DNA of 64,000 nucleotides from positions 1 through 64,000 of the forward strand of contig CALVTJ010000001.1 of assembly GCA_944362545.1 (NCBI GenBank), in the 5' to 3' direction. The notes beneath the pieces are model-generated. The model ran no database searches. It was given only the letters and a program-made list of their open reading frames with translations, and was not told the DNA's origin. Made by a program: the position numbers and the translations under genes. This DNA is from an uncultured Clostridia bacterium (lineage in GTDB: Bacteria; Bacillota; Clostridia; Christensenellales; UBA1242). Below, in pieces: positions 43,220 to 52,200 of this stretch (positions are counted from its first letter, which is position 1; the number at the start of each line of letters is the position of its first letter).

Positions 43220-43250
43220 AAAACTATAAGTGTTTATGCTTATAGTTTTT
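43220..43250. terminator. Bidirectional terminator between convergent genes
   Basis: AAAACTATAAG/CTTATAGTTTT stem with an 8-nt loop and a T-rich tail on the plus strand. Serves the zinc-ribbon gene and trmN6. Confidence 0.85.
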
Positions 43251-43972
43251 TATTTGAAATTTTTGGTTTGCAGTTTTTCAAGATATCTTCCATCACTCTC
43301 GTTTGTCACAAGGTTTGGATGCACTTTGCAACCATTTTTCCCACCTTTAACCGCATGAATGACCGCAAGTTTGACTTCGCCTTTTCCGTTTTCGGTGAAA
43401 AACATCTCTTTGATTGCAAGTGACTTGTTTTGGCAGGCAACGATAAGTTCACACACCCTCTCAGCACAATAACAGCAGAAAAATTGCCCGCCAAACTTCA
43501 ACATTTTACTTACACAACTGACAAGTGTGTCAAGTGGCAAACAGACCTCTTCTTTGGCATTTTTTTTGATTTGCGATTGCACAAAATTTGTCGGTTTAAA
43601 ATATGGAGGATTTGAAAAAACAACATCGGCAGTGCCACTTTTTAAACATTTCTCAAAATTTTGAATGTCATCTCTTACCAAAATTATTTTGTCTTGAAGA
43701 TGATTTAATTCAATATTTTTCTCACACAAATCTTGCATCTGAGGTTGCAATTCAAATGCATAAATCTTTTGAAGTTTGTTTTTTGCCTGCACCAAAATGG
43801 AAATCACTCCGCATCCCGCACCAACTTCTACCGCAATGTCATTTTTCTTGGTTTTGACAAAATTTGCCAAAATCACACTGTCGGATGTAAAGGTGTAGAG
43901 CGTTTTGTTTTGAATAATTTTCAAATTGTCGCACTGCAAATCTTCCAATCTTTCATCTTTTTCTAAAATCAT
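43250..43972 (-). CDS. trmN6: TrmN6-like adenine-N6 methyltransferase
   Basis: SAM-dependent methyltransferase; in E. coli the homologue modifies A37 of tRNA1(Val). At 240 residues: VEVGAGCGVISI (48-59) is the SAM motif, FELQPQM the acidic loop, and NPPYFKP (121-127) the catalytic amino-methyltransferase motif. Its ATG overlaps the ricT stop by 4 bp. The holB-ricT-trmN6 order matches Bacillus holB-yaaT-yabA-yabB with yabA absent. Exact tRNA target is inferred only. Confidence 0.9.
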   Translation of the reverse strand: MILEKDERLEDLQCDNLKIIQNKTLYTFTSDSVILANFVKTKKNDIAVEVGAGCGVISILVQAKNKLQKIYAFELQPQMQDLCEKNIELNHLQDKIILVRDDIQNFEKCLKSGTADVVFSNPPYFKPTNFVQSQIKKNAKEEVCLPLDTLVSCVSKMLKFGGQFFCCYCAERVCELIVACQNKSLAIKEMFFTENGKGEVKLAVIHAVKGGKNGCKVHPNLVTNESDGRYLEKLQTKNFK

Positions 43973-44790
43973 TTTTGTTCTCTCTTGAAAGAAATTTCTT
44001 CAAGCGGAAAAGTCTTGACTTCAAAGTCATCACCATTTATGAACTTGACATCCACTTCACGCTTTAAAAGGTCGTTGAACACCACCGTGCCCTTGCCTTC
44101 TTTGGTGGAAACTTGTGAGCCGACCTTTGGCATAACTTTGAGCGCTTCTTGATATGTTGGATTTTCATACGCTATGCAACACATCAATTTTCCGCAAAGA
44201 CCACTTATGCTTGTTGGATTGAGTGAGAGATTTTGATTTTTGGCCATTTTCATTGACACATGGTCAAACTCGCCCATGTTCTGCACGCAACAACAAATCT
44301 TTCCGCATGGACCAAAACCGCCCAACATTCGCACTTCATCGCGACTGCCAATCTGTCGCAGTTCCACACGTTTTTTGAGTGTTTCGGCAAGTTTTTTGAC
44401 AAGTTCGCGAAAATCAACTCTGTTTTCAGCGGTGAAGTTTATGATATATCTGCTGTTGTCAAAACTTGCTTCCACCTTGACAATCTTCATGTCAAGCCCA
44501 AAGTCTTTGACAATTTTTTTGACCTGTGGATAGAGCCTTGCGGCTTCCTTGTCAAACTTTTCCGCCTTTTCCACCATTTCTTTTGTGGCAATCTTGGTCA
44601 CCTTTTTGAGCGGAGAAAGCAAACTTGTCGCATCTATCATCTCTTCTTCTTTGACAACAACCCCTAGGTCCGCCCCCTTTTCGGTGTCCACAATGACATA
44701 ATCGCCTTTTTTGATTTTCAGTCCATTTGGGTCAAAGGAATAGACATGATTTCCATTTTTAAATTTTACGCCCACAACTTCTATTTGCAT
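43969..44790 (-). CDS. ricT: RicT/YaaT (PSP1 domain) protein
   Basis: In Bacillus RicT (YaaT) joins RicA and RicF in an iron-sulfur complex that promotes mRNA maturation by RNase Y and affects sporulation and competence. At 273 residues it has the PSP1 core and the conserved cysteines C162, C166-168, C199, C204 and C205 (GPCGKICCC ... LCGKLMCC). Overlaps holB by 10 bp upstream and trmN6 by 4 bp downstream. RicA and RicF genes are not in the window. Confidence 0.94.
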   Translation of the reverse strand: MQIEVVGVKFKNGNHVYSFDPNGLKIKKGDYVIVDTEKGADLGVVVKEEEMIDATSLLSPLKKVTKIATKEMVEKAEKFDKEAARLYPQVKKIVKDFGLDMKIVKVEASFDNSRYIINFTAENRVDFRELVKKLAETLKKRVELRQIGSRDEVRMLGGFGPCGKICCCVQNMGEFDHVSMKMAKNQNLSLNPTSISGLCGKLMCCIAYENPTYQEALKVMPKVGSQVSTKEGKGTVVFNDLLKREVDVKFINGDDFEVKTFPLEEISFKREQK

Positions 44791-45737
44791 AGATATTTTA
44801 CCTCCAAAATTTTGAGCAAGAAATTGTCAATCGCCACAGTTAAATTGGCATTGAATTCCAACTTTTCGCGAAGATTTGAGATGAGCCGAGAAATTTCACA
44901 AAGTGCTTCAACCGAAAATTCTGGTTCAACATCCTTCAAACTATCCAAAAATGGTTTAAGTCTGCACAATTTTTCACTTTCACATTTGATTTTGATAATA
45001 TCTTCAATGCACAACGACATTACCTGCAACACAAGTGACAAATCATCCTTGTAATCAAGAAAATGTTTGGAAAATCTCAAAACCTGTTTACTGTTTTTCA
45101 TCTCGGTAAAAAGGGTGACCGCAAATGAAACAATTTCATGCAAATCATCTTTTTTTGCCAAAGTCAAAGTTCTGCCAACATAGCCATCACCCAAAATGTT
45201 TGCAAACTCATCTTGCGAAAATTTTTCAATCTCCTTTTTGTCGAGAGGAACAATTTTGATTTTGTCGCATCTGCTTTTTATTGTCGGCAAAACCCTGTCT
45301 TCACTCTTGGCGTGCAACAGGAAATAAACATTTTTTGGCGGTTCTTCCAAAATTTTCAGCAATTTGTTTTGAGCTTCTTCTGTGGAAACATCAAAATTTT
45401 TGATGATAAAAATCTTGTTTGGAAGATTGACTGGTTTGACATATGCTTCGCTGACAATCTCGTTTGAGTCCGAAACCAACAATTTTTCGTTGTTTTTTGG
45501 ATATACCTTGACATCCAAATCAGCTTTTTTTTCAATACGCAAAAATTCCGCACTCTGCTCATTGAACATCTCAAACGTTGGATATTCCAACAACAGTGCT
45601 GTCAAAATCAAAGAATTAAAGGCTGTCAATTCATCTTCGCAAAAAAAGAGCAAAGCACTGCTCAAAGTGTTTTTCTTTTTTTCACGCATCAAGTTTTGAA
45701 AAAAGTCTTGCTTTTCAATAATCTCGCTCAAATTCAT
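44781..45737 (-). CDS. holB: DNA polymerase III subunit delta'
   Basis: Non-ATPase clamp-loader subunit. At 318 residues it has the DnaX-like fold without Walker A; LLKILEEPPKNVYFLLHA and VLPTIKSRCDKI are the typical sensor-region motifs (the SRC motif is kept). First gene of holB-ricT-trmN6. The ATG at 45737 lacks a ribosome site; TAAAAT ends 6 nt upstream with a TTGCAT -35 box at 17 nt, so the transcript appears leaderless. Confidence 0.92.
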   Translation of the reverse strand: MNLSEIIEKQDFFQNLMREKKKNTLSSALLFFCEDELTAFNSLILTALLLEYPTFEMFNEQSAEFLRIEKKADLDVKVYPKNNEKLLVSDSNEIVSEAYVKPVNLPNKIFIIKNFDVSTEEAQNKLLKILEEPPKNVYFLLHAKSEDRVLPTIKSRCDKIKIVPLDKKEIEKFSQDEFANILGDGYVGRTLTLAKKDDLHEIVSFAVTLFTEMKNSKQVLRFSKHFLDYKDDLSLVLQVMSLCIEDIIKIKCESEKLCRLKPFLDSLKDVEPEFSVEALCEISRLISNLREKLEFNANLTVAIDNFLLKILEVKYLCK

Positions 45738-45743
45738 AAAACA

Positions 45744-45772
45744 ATTTTATCACAATCACACACAAAATGCAA
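45744..45772 (-). promoter_or_regulatory. Leaderless promoter of holB-ricT-trmN6
   Basis: Minus strand TTGCAT (45767-45772), 17-nt spacer, TAAAAT (45744-45749), TGTTTT, ATG 45737. The -35 box overlaps the T run of the ATPase terminator. Confidence 0.65.
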
Positions 45773-45805
45773 AAAGAAAAATTGCATTATTTTCTAATGC
45801 AATTT
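45771..45805 (-). terminator. Terminator overlapping the P-type ATPase stop
   Basis: AAATTGCATTA/TAATGCAATTT perfect stem with a 5-nt loop and a T-rich tail. The stop codon lies within the stem. Confidence 0.9.
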
Positions 45806-48412
45806 TGCTTTGCCCAATTTTTTCTCCACCCACTTGTAAAACTCTCCGATAAAAATGATTGAAACTGACAATCCCAGCACCACCATCCAACATAAAACAT
45901 CGAGAGATTGCAGTTGAAGAAGATTTCCAAAACCTGTAAATACCATCAAAAGCAGAAGTCCAAAACCCAAAATGAGCGAAAGGTTGAAGAATTTGTTTTT
46001 AAACGGATTGCTCTTGAAACAACACTCCTTTGTTCTTGCCGTAAACATGAAGAAAAGTTGAATAAGATTAAGAGTGTAAAATGCCATGGTTATGGCAATG
46101 TCTTGATTGTAAAGGAAAAGACCAAAAAGATAAGCCCCCATTGTCAAAAGTGTTTGAATTGCTCCCAAAATCACAATGCTGACACCCACTCCATTTGAAA
46201 ACAGACTGTCTGTTTTCTTGCGCGGTTTTTCAAACATAATTTCCTTCTCCACCGGTTCGACACCAAGTGCAATGGCAGGAAGAGAATCAGTTATGATGTT
46301 TACAAACAAAATTTGCACCGGCAAAAGAAAGGTCATTCCTGGGAAGAGAATGGTGATGAAAAACAGGGCCAAAATTTCCGCCATGTTTGCAGAAAAAAGA
46401 TATTTAACCGTTTTTTGAATGTTTCGATAGATTTTTCGTCCTTCTTCAACCGCCACAATAATTGTGGCAAAATTGTCGTCCGTGATGATGATGTCAGCCA
46501 CATCCTTTGTCACATCCGTGCCGGTCTTGCCCATGCCAATGCCGATGTCCGCTTTCTTTAAACTTGGAGCATCGTTGACACCATCGCCGGTCATCGCCAC
46601 AATGTGTCCGTTTTGTTTGAGTGCTTGCACAATGCGAACTTTATGCGCCGGACTTACTCGCGCAAAGACATTTTTCTTTTCAACAATCTTAAAAAATTCC
46701 GCATCACCCATCCTGTCAATTTCTTCGCCAGACATGACATCGCTCTCGTGCTTTGCAATGCCAACTTTCTTTGCAATAGCAAAAGCGGTGTCTTTGTAGT
46801 CACCTGTTATCATAATCGGTCTCATCCCAGCCTGTTTGCATTTTTTGACAGCATTTTCAATTTCCGGCCTTGGAGGGTCTTGAAGCCCACACAATCCCAA
46901 AAAGATAAAATTTCCTTCTTCAATTTGTTGTTGATTTTCGCTCGTTTTAAACGCAAAACTGATTACGCGAAGCGCTTTTTCGCACATTTTTTTGTTCTCA
47001 TTCAAAATTTTCTGTATTGTTTTTTCATCAAGTGGAAGAATTTTTCCATCCTTTAAATAGCCTTCACAACTTTTCAAAACTCTGTCAAGTGCACCTTTCA
47101 TGAAACATACCTTTTTTCCATTTACAAGATTTAATGTGCTCATTTTCTTGCGCTCGGAATTGAAAGAGATTTCATTTAAGCGTGGATATTTGGTTTGTGC
47201 ATCCGCCAAATTTACTCCAAACCTTTTTGCAAAATTTGCAAGTGCCACTTCCGTAGAACCTCCCACATAACCATTCTGCCCAACAGAAGCATCATTGCAC
47301 AAAACCATTGAATTTAAAAAAATCTCAAAATTTTCGCTCTTTTTGTCAAAAAAAATAAAAAATTCTTCAACGTTCATCATGTTTTGTGTGATTGTACCGG
47401 TCTTGTCCGAACAAATCACATCACAAGCGCCCAGAGTTTCCACAGCGTGCATGCGCTTGACAATTGCCTTCTGTTTTGAAAGTTTGGCAATGCCCAAACT
47501 CATGATAATCGTTATCACTGCCGGCATACTCTCCGGAATTGCCGCCACAGAAATGGCAACTGCTGTCAAAAATGCCTGCAAAATCTCATTTGGATTGGCT
47601 ATTGCTTCCAAGATAAATGTGACAGTTGCCACAAGCAAAATGAGATAAGTTAGCACTTTTCCCACACCTTGAATGCTTTTTTGAAGTGGTGTGAGTTCTT
47701 TTTTTGTCTCTTTCAAACTTTCAGCAATCTTTCCTAGTTCACTTTTTGTGCCAAGTGTCACCACAATGCCTTTGGCGTGTCCATTTTCCACCACACTTCC
47801 AGCAAATGCCATGTTTTTGCGCTCGGCAAGTGGAATTTGCGTGGAGAAAAGACTTTCGGAGTTCTTCTCCACAGGTTCGCTTTCGCCGGTTAGCGAAGAT
47901 TCGTTGATTTTGATGTTTGAAGTTTCCACAAGTCGCAAGTCCGCAGGCACAATGCTCCCTGCATCCAAACAAACAATGTCTCCAAAAACAAGTTCGGCAG
48001 TCTTGATTTTTGTCACTTTTCCATCACGTAGAACATTTGTTTCGGGCTGTGTCAAATCTTTCAAACTTTCAATCGCTTTTTCACTTTTTCTCTCTTGATA
48101 GACACCAAAAAGTGCATTGATAATGACAATACCCAAGATGATTGCTCCATCAATAATTTCACTGCTGGTCTTTTCGACAATTCCGATGGCAATGGAAATA
48201 ATGCCCGACACCAGCAAGACCAGAACCATGAGTTCTTTGATTTGTGCAAAAAATTTTGACAAAAAGGGCTGTTTTTTCTCGCTCTTTATCAGATACTGTT
48301 GGCTTTGTGCCAATCTCTCTTTGACCTGACTTTCTTTAAGTCCTTGTCTGCTTGTGTCAAAAATCTTGAAGCACTTCTCAATGCTCTTTTGATAAAAATC
48401 TTTTTCTTCCAC
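45794..48412 (-). CDS. P-type Ca2+-transporting ATPase (P2-type)
   Basis: Cation pump with ten predicted helices, 872 residues. Visible: LTGES actuator motif, the M4 ion-site motif AIPESMPAV (Ser replaces the usual Gly), phosphorylation motif CSDKTGT (about 332-338), KGALDRVL nucleotide domain, GDGVNDAP hinge (about 607-614), and M6 NIITDSLPAIALGVEP whose N-x2-TD matches the Ca site II of SERCA. This points to Ca2+, though Mn2+ or Na+ relatives cannot be excluded. Starts with GTG at 48412 behind GCAGGAG at 5 nt. It lies 61 bp behind uppP in the same direction. Confidence 0.92.
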   Translation of the reverse strand: MEEKDFYQKSIEKCFKIFDTSRQGLKESQVKERLAQSQQYLIKSEKKQPFLSKFFAQIKELMVLVLLVSGIISIAIGIVEKTSSEIIDGAIILGIVIINALFGVYQERKSEKAIESLKDLTQPETNVLRDGKVTKIKTAELVFGDIVCLDAGSIVPADLRLVETSNIKINESSLTGESEPVEKNSESLFSTQIPLAERKNMAFAGSVVENGHAKGIVVTLGTKSELGKIAESLKETKKELTPLQKSIQGVGKVLTYLILLVATVTFILEAIANPNEILQAFLTAVAISVAAIPESMPAVITIIMSLGIAKLSKQKAIVKRMHAVETLGACDVICSDKTGTITQNMMNVEEFFIFFDKKSENFEIFLNSMVLCNDASVGQNGYVGGSTEVALANFAKRFGVNLADAQTKYPRLNEISFNSERKKMSTLNLVNGKKVCFMKGALDRVLKSCEGYLKDGKILPLDEKTIQKILNENKKMCEKALRVISFAFKTSENQQQIEEGNFIFLGLCGLQDPPRPEIENAVKKCKQAGMRPIMITGDYKDTAFAIAKKVGIAKHESDVMSGEEIDRMGDAEFFKIVEKKNVFARVSPAHKVRIVQALKQNGHIVAMTGDGVNDAPSLKKADIGIGMGKTGTDVTKDVADIIITDDNFATIIVAVEEGRKIYRNIQKTVKYLFSANMAEILALFFITILFPGMTFLLPVQILFVNIITDSLPAIALGVEPVEKEIMFEKPRKKTDSLFSNGVGVSIVILGAIQTLLTMGAYLFGLFLYNQDIAITMAFYTLNLIQLFFMFTARTKECCFKSNPFKNKFFNLSLILGFGLLLLMVFTGFGNLLQLQSLDVLCWMVVLGLSVSIIFIGEFYKWVEKKLGKAKLH

Positions 48413-48473
48413 AATAACTCCTGCAATATCTTACTTGCCCAGCATGCCATGATATGACACTTCGACAAAAAAA

Positions 48474-49235
48474 TTAAAGCAAAATAGCGGAAATGACCGC
48501 AATGCAAACAAGATAGAGAGAAAACCATTTAAGGCTGGATTTTGCGGTCAAATTTATCATAAGCTTTATTGAGAAAATTCCCACCAGGAATGCTGTGACA
48601 AAAGAAACAATCATCGGCACAACTTCAACCTGCACAGTCACACCTCCAGTGGCAATCTCGAAAATTTCCATAACAAGTGACAAAAACACTATCGGCAAAC
48701 TCATCAGAAAGGAAAATTTTGCTGTCTGTTCTTTTTCCGCTCCGCTTAAAAGTCCAGCACTGATAGTCGTTCCCGAACGCGAAATGCCTGGAAAGACAGC
48801 AAAACCTTGTGCCACACCCATGATGAATGCTGTTTTGAAATTTAACTGTCCTTTTGCTGATTTTTGTGATACTTTTTCGGCAACAAAAAGCAAAATTGCC
48901 GACAGCAAAAAACAGATTGGCAAAAATCCACCTGCAAAGGATTGCTTGATAAGTGGCATAAGTACAAGTGCAATCACACAGGTCGGCAAAGTAGCAACCG
49001 CCAAAAGCATGGTCTGTTTTGAAAATGGATGTCTTATCATCTGCCAAACATCTTTATAGAACACCACCAAAATTGAGAGCAGTGTTGCCACATGAAGCAA
49101 AATGCTGACAAACAAACTCTCTTCAATGCCAAGCAGTTTTCCAAACAACACCAAGTGACCAGAAGATGAAACCGGCAAAAATTCGGTCAGTCCTTGAACG
49201 ATTCCTAAAAAAAATAAAGCAAGGAAGATTTGCAT
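48474..49235 (-). CDS. uppP: Undecaprenyl-diphosphate phosphatase
   Basis: Integral membrane phosphatase recycling undecaprenyl pyrophosphate for wall synthesis; also confers bacitracin tolerance. At 253 residues with both family motifs: QGLTEFLPVSSSGH (14-27) and PGISRSGTT (149-157), and about eight helices. ATG 49235 follows AAGGAGC. The -10 box TATAAT is preceded directly by a 15-bp palindrome and no clear -35 box, suggesting a regulated promoter. It may also receive read-through from the giant gene 59 bp upstream, as no terminator separates them. Confidence 0.95.
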   Translation of the reverse strand: MQIFLALFFLGIVQGLTEFLPVSSSGHLVLFGKLLGIEESLFVSILLHVATLLSILVVFYKDVWQMIRHPFSKQTMLLAVATLPTCVIALVLMPLIKQSFAGGFLPICFLLSAILLFVAEKVSQKSAKGQLNFKTAFIMGVAQGFAVFPGISRSGTTISAGLLSGAEKEQTAKFSFLMSLPIVFLSLVMEIFEIATGGVTVQVEVVPMIVSFVTAFLVGIFSIKLMINLTAKSSLKWFSLYLVCIAVISAILL

Positions 49236-49252
49236 AATATGCTCCTTGCTTT

Positions 49253-49273
49253 ATTATATTGACAAATTGTCAA
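49253..49273 (-). promoter_or_regulatory. uppP -10 box and adjoining 15-bp palindrome
   Basis: Minus strand TATAAT (49253-49258) directly follows TTGACAATTTGTCAA (49259-49273), a perfect inverted repeat with 7-bp arms. The -35 position 17 nt upstream (AAATAA) is poor, so the palindrome may be the site of an activator or repressor, or a short hairpin. Confidence 0.5.
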
Positions 49274-49294
49274 AATTATTTGGACAAAATGCGA

Positions 49295-52200
49295 TTAACG
49301 CTTTGAGAGTTCTTCACGGCGTTTTTTGTTTCTTCTGTTGGCCAAAATTAAGATAATTAAAAGTATAAGAAGAAGCAGGATAAGTCCCACAATCAAATAA
49401 ACATACCAAAGTGAAACTTCTCTTTGCACTATGTTAGCATTTGGTCCAAGCACGCCAAACAAGCCATTGTATGAAACCGGTGAATAGAAATATGCTGTGA
49501 AAATCCCCGAAACAGTGTGATCATTAAAATTGAAATAACCATTAAATGAATTTTCTTCTGTTCCAATTGGTGTCCAGAATTTTTCATCAATTTGAAGATC
49601 GGCAGTCAATTCAAAACTACTGTCTCTGTAAGCCACACCATTTGATGCAACTGTGCCATTGTTTACATACTTCATCATCAAAATCAAATCATCCACAGTG
49701 TTTATCTTGTAAGGATTTGATGATGTGCCTTCACCTTCAAAGTCAGCCGAACCTAAATCGTTTTCCCATAGCAATCTCCTGTATTCAATCTCAATTTCAA
49801 TTGTGCCAACAATGTTGTTTGCATCCAAGAAATCGGTTGAAAGGACAATCACACCTTCATCTGTGAAAAATTCGCTCATATTGTCAAAAGTGTTGTCATA
49901 ATTGTTGATTCTTATGCTTGCAATTTCATATCTTATGTTTGTCACAGTGACAAGTCTTATCTCTTGACCAATGTCATAACTTATGAAATTGATGCTATCA
50001 CCATTATAGGTGACATAACCTGCTCGGTTGACAGAGTTTGCATCAGTAGTATTTTCTTCAATATCTTCTTCCACAAATGACCTTGAAATGTAAATTGCCA
50101 AAACTTCATCTTCAAAAGTTGGAATGATGTCCAAAGTCTGCTCAGCATCTTCCGGAGAAATTGTCATCTCAAAGTAATAGTTGTTTCCAACATATCTTCC
50201 AAAAGTGATATCATCTCTGTTCCAAGAAATTCCAAATCCAAAGTCAACATTAACAACAAAAGTCACTTTGTCTCCGACATGAACATCCACCTGTGTCAAA
50301 ATCTTGAAGAAGTTATCCCCACTATAACCACCAAGCATATAGTTGTTATAACTATTGTCAAGAGATTGCACTTGCAGGTTCGTTATCTGTCCATATGTCG
50401 TTTGGTAGTCGGCAAAATCAAGTGTGACACGAAGTCCTTGCAAATTCATGGTGATGTTTGTCGGTCCTGTTATCTGCAAAGTGTAAGGATTGTCAAATGA
50501 AGAAACTCCTGTTGAGGTGTTTACCCATCTCAAGAAGTCATAACCTTCGCCTGCTTCTGCTTGAATGCTAAATGGCTTGCTGGTGTCAACAAATCCTTCT
50601 CTGACAAGCACATTTGCCTGCGTGTCCGAACCCTCTTGATAGATGTTGAATGTTCCTTCTCCACCCAAAATTGTGACATTGACTTGTGCAAAGTAAACCA
50701 CTTGAATCCTACATTCGACAATGCGGTCATATTCATTTGTCGACCAAGGAATTTCGTTTGAATAGGAAATTACATCACTCAGCCATGTTCCATCTGCACT
50801 TCTTTGGCTGATGACAAACTGGTAGAATCTATATCCAGACACTTCTGGTGCAGTTATGCGGATATCCGTGTTGAAGGAAACTTCAATGTAAAGTGGAGAT
50901 GTTTCATAGAACCAAGAATTTGAATAATCTACTCCACTTACCATGTCCTGTGCCGTGGTGCTTGTTCTAAATCCTGGCACAAACTCAAAACTGATACGAG
51001 TCTTATTGAAAGACCAATAAATGTAGAGATTTATCGTGATTTTGCCGGTCTGTTCATCAAGATAAGCATTGTCGGCAAGTTCATATTTTGAAGTCAAGTT
51101 GTTTAAAACATAACCGCTCTCTTGCCACTGATTGATAGCATTGCCGTTTGCATCAATATATTGCTTTCCTGCTCCATTTGGATAAGTGAAATATCCTTCA
51201 AAGTTGTAATCTGTCATCGGAATGTTGACTCTCAATCTACCATTTGCAAAGTAAATTCTATCATCCAAAATGTTGATGTTTGCCATGTTGTCTTCCGCCA
51301 AATTTAGAAGAGAACCAAACTGAACATTGTCGATTGTCGCCAAAGTGGTGTTTTCTTCCATGAGATTAACAGTGTAGGAAAGTGGCGTGATACCAATCGT
51401 GATGTCTGCCACGCCAAGATAACCTGAAACTCTAAATCTTATCATACCGGTGTATCCATAATCTGTCACTGAAAGTGAAGAATAAGTCACACTGCCTTCT
51501 TCAACAATGTTTTGAGGGTCATCAATTTGCAAATCATAAGGATTTGCAATATATCCTGCTCGGATGAGAGCAACGACTTCAAATGTGCTATCAGTATATG
51601 CCGATACATCCAAACTTGTATATTCTCTTCCAGAAGTCCAAACCTTGTTTTGATTTTCTGGCGACACGACCAAACTGAACGCCCCACCTTCCACAACATT
51701 GCCATTGTTTGTAAATGCAAGGTTGATGACATTTACTATTGGTTTAAACAGAACTTCAACATAAAGCCCTTCAACGCCACCTGTAAGATTGCTGAGTGCA
51801 AAGACAATGGAATCATCTTCACTTGAAAGCATTGTGACAGTCACATCCTGTCTGTTTGGCACAACTTGGTAGAATCTATAACCCGCTTTTTCTACCCTTG
51901 CCCTTATGTAGACAACATCTCCGGTGTATGCCACAACTGTGAAGTGTTTATTGCTCAAAACCTGTCCATCTTCAAAATCACTCTCAAGATAGTGCACTCT
52001 TGTGCCTTCAACATAACCATACCTGTTTACACCGCTTCCATTTGAGTCTTGCAAAGCGATAAATCCAACATCAACATCGTTTTCTCGCGTTCCATCAATA
52101 TCAATTTTTGTTTCAAGTTCAATGTTTACGCTATATGCTCTGACAACCATGAAAATGTTTAGATTGCTCATGGTTTCATCAAGTGACAGTGTGGAGATGT

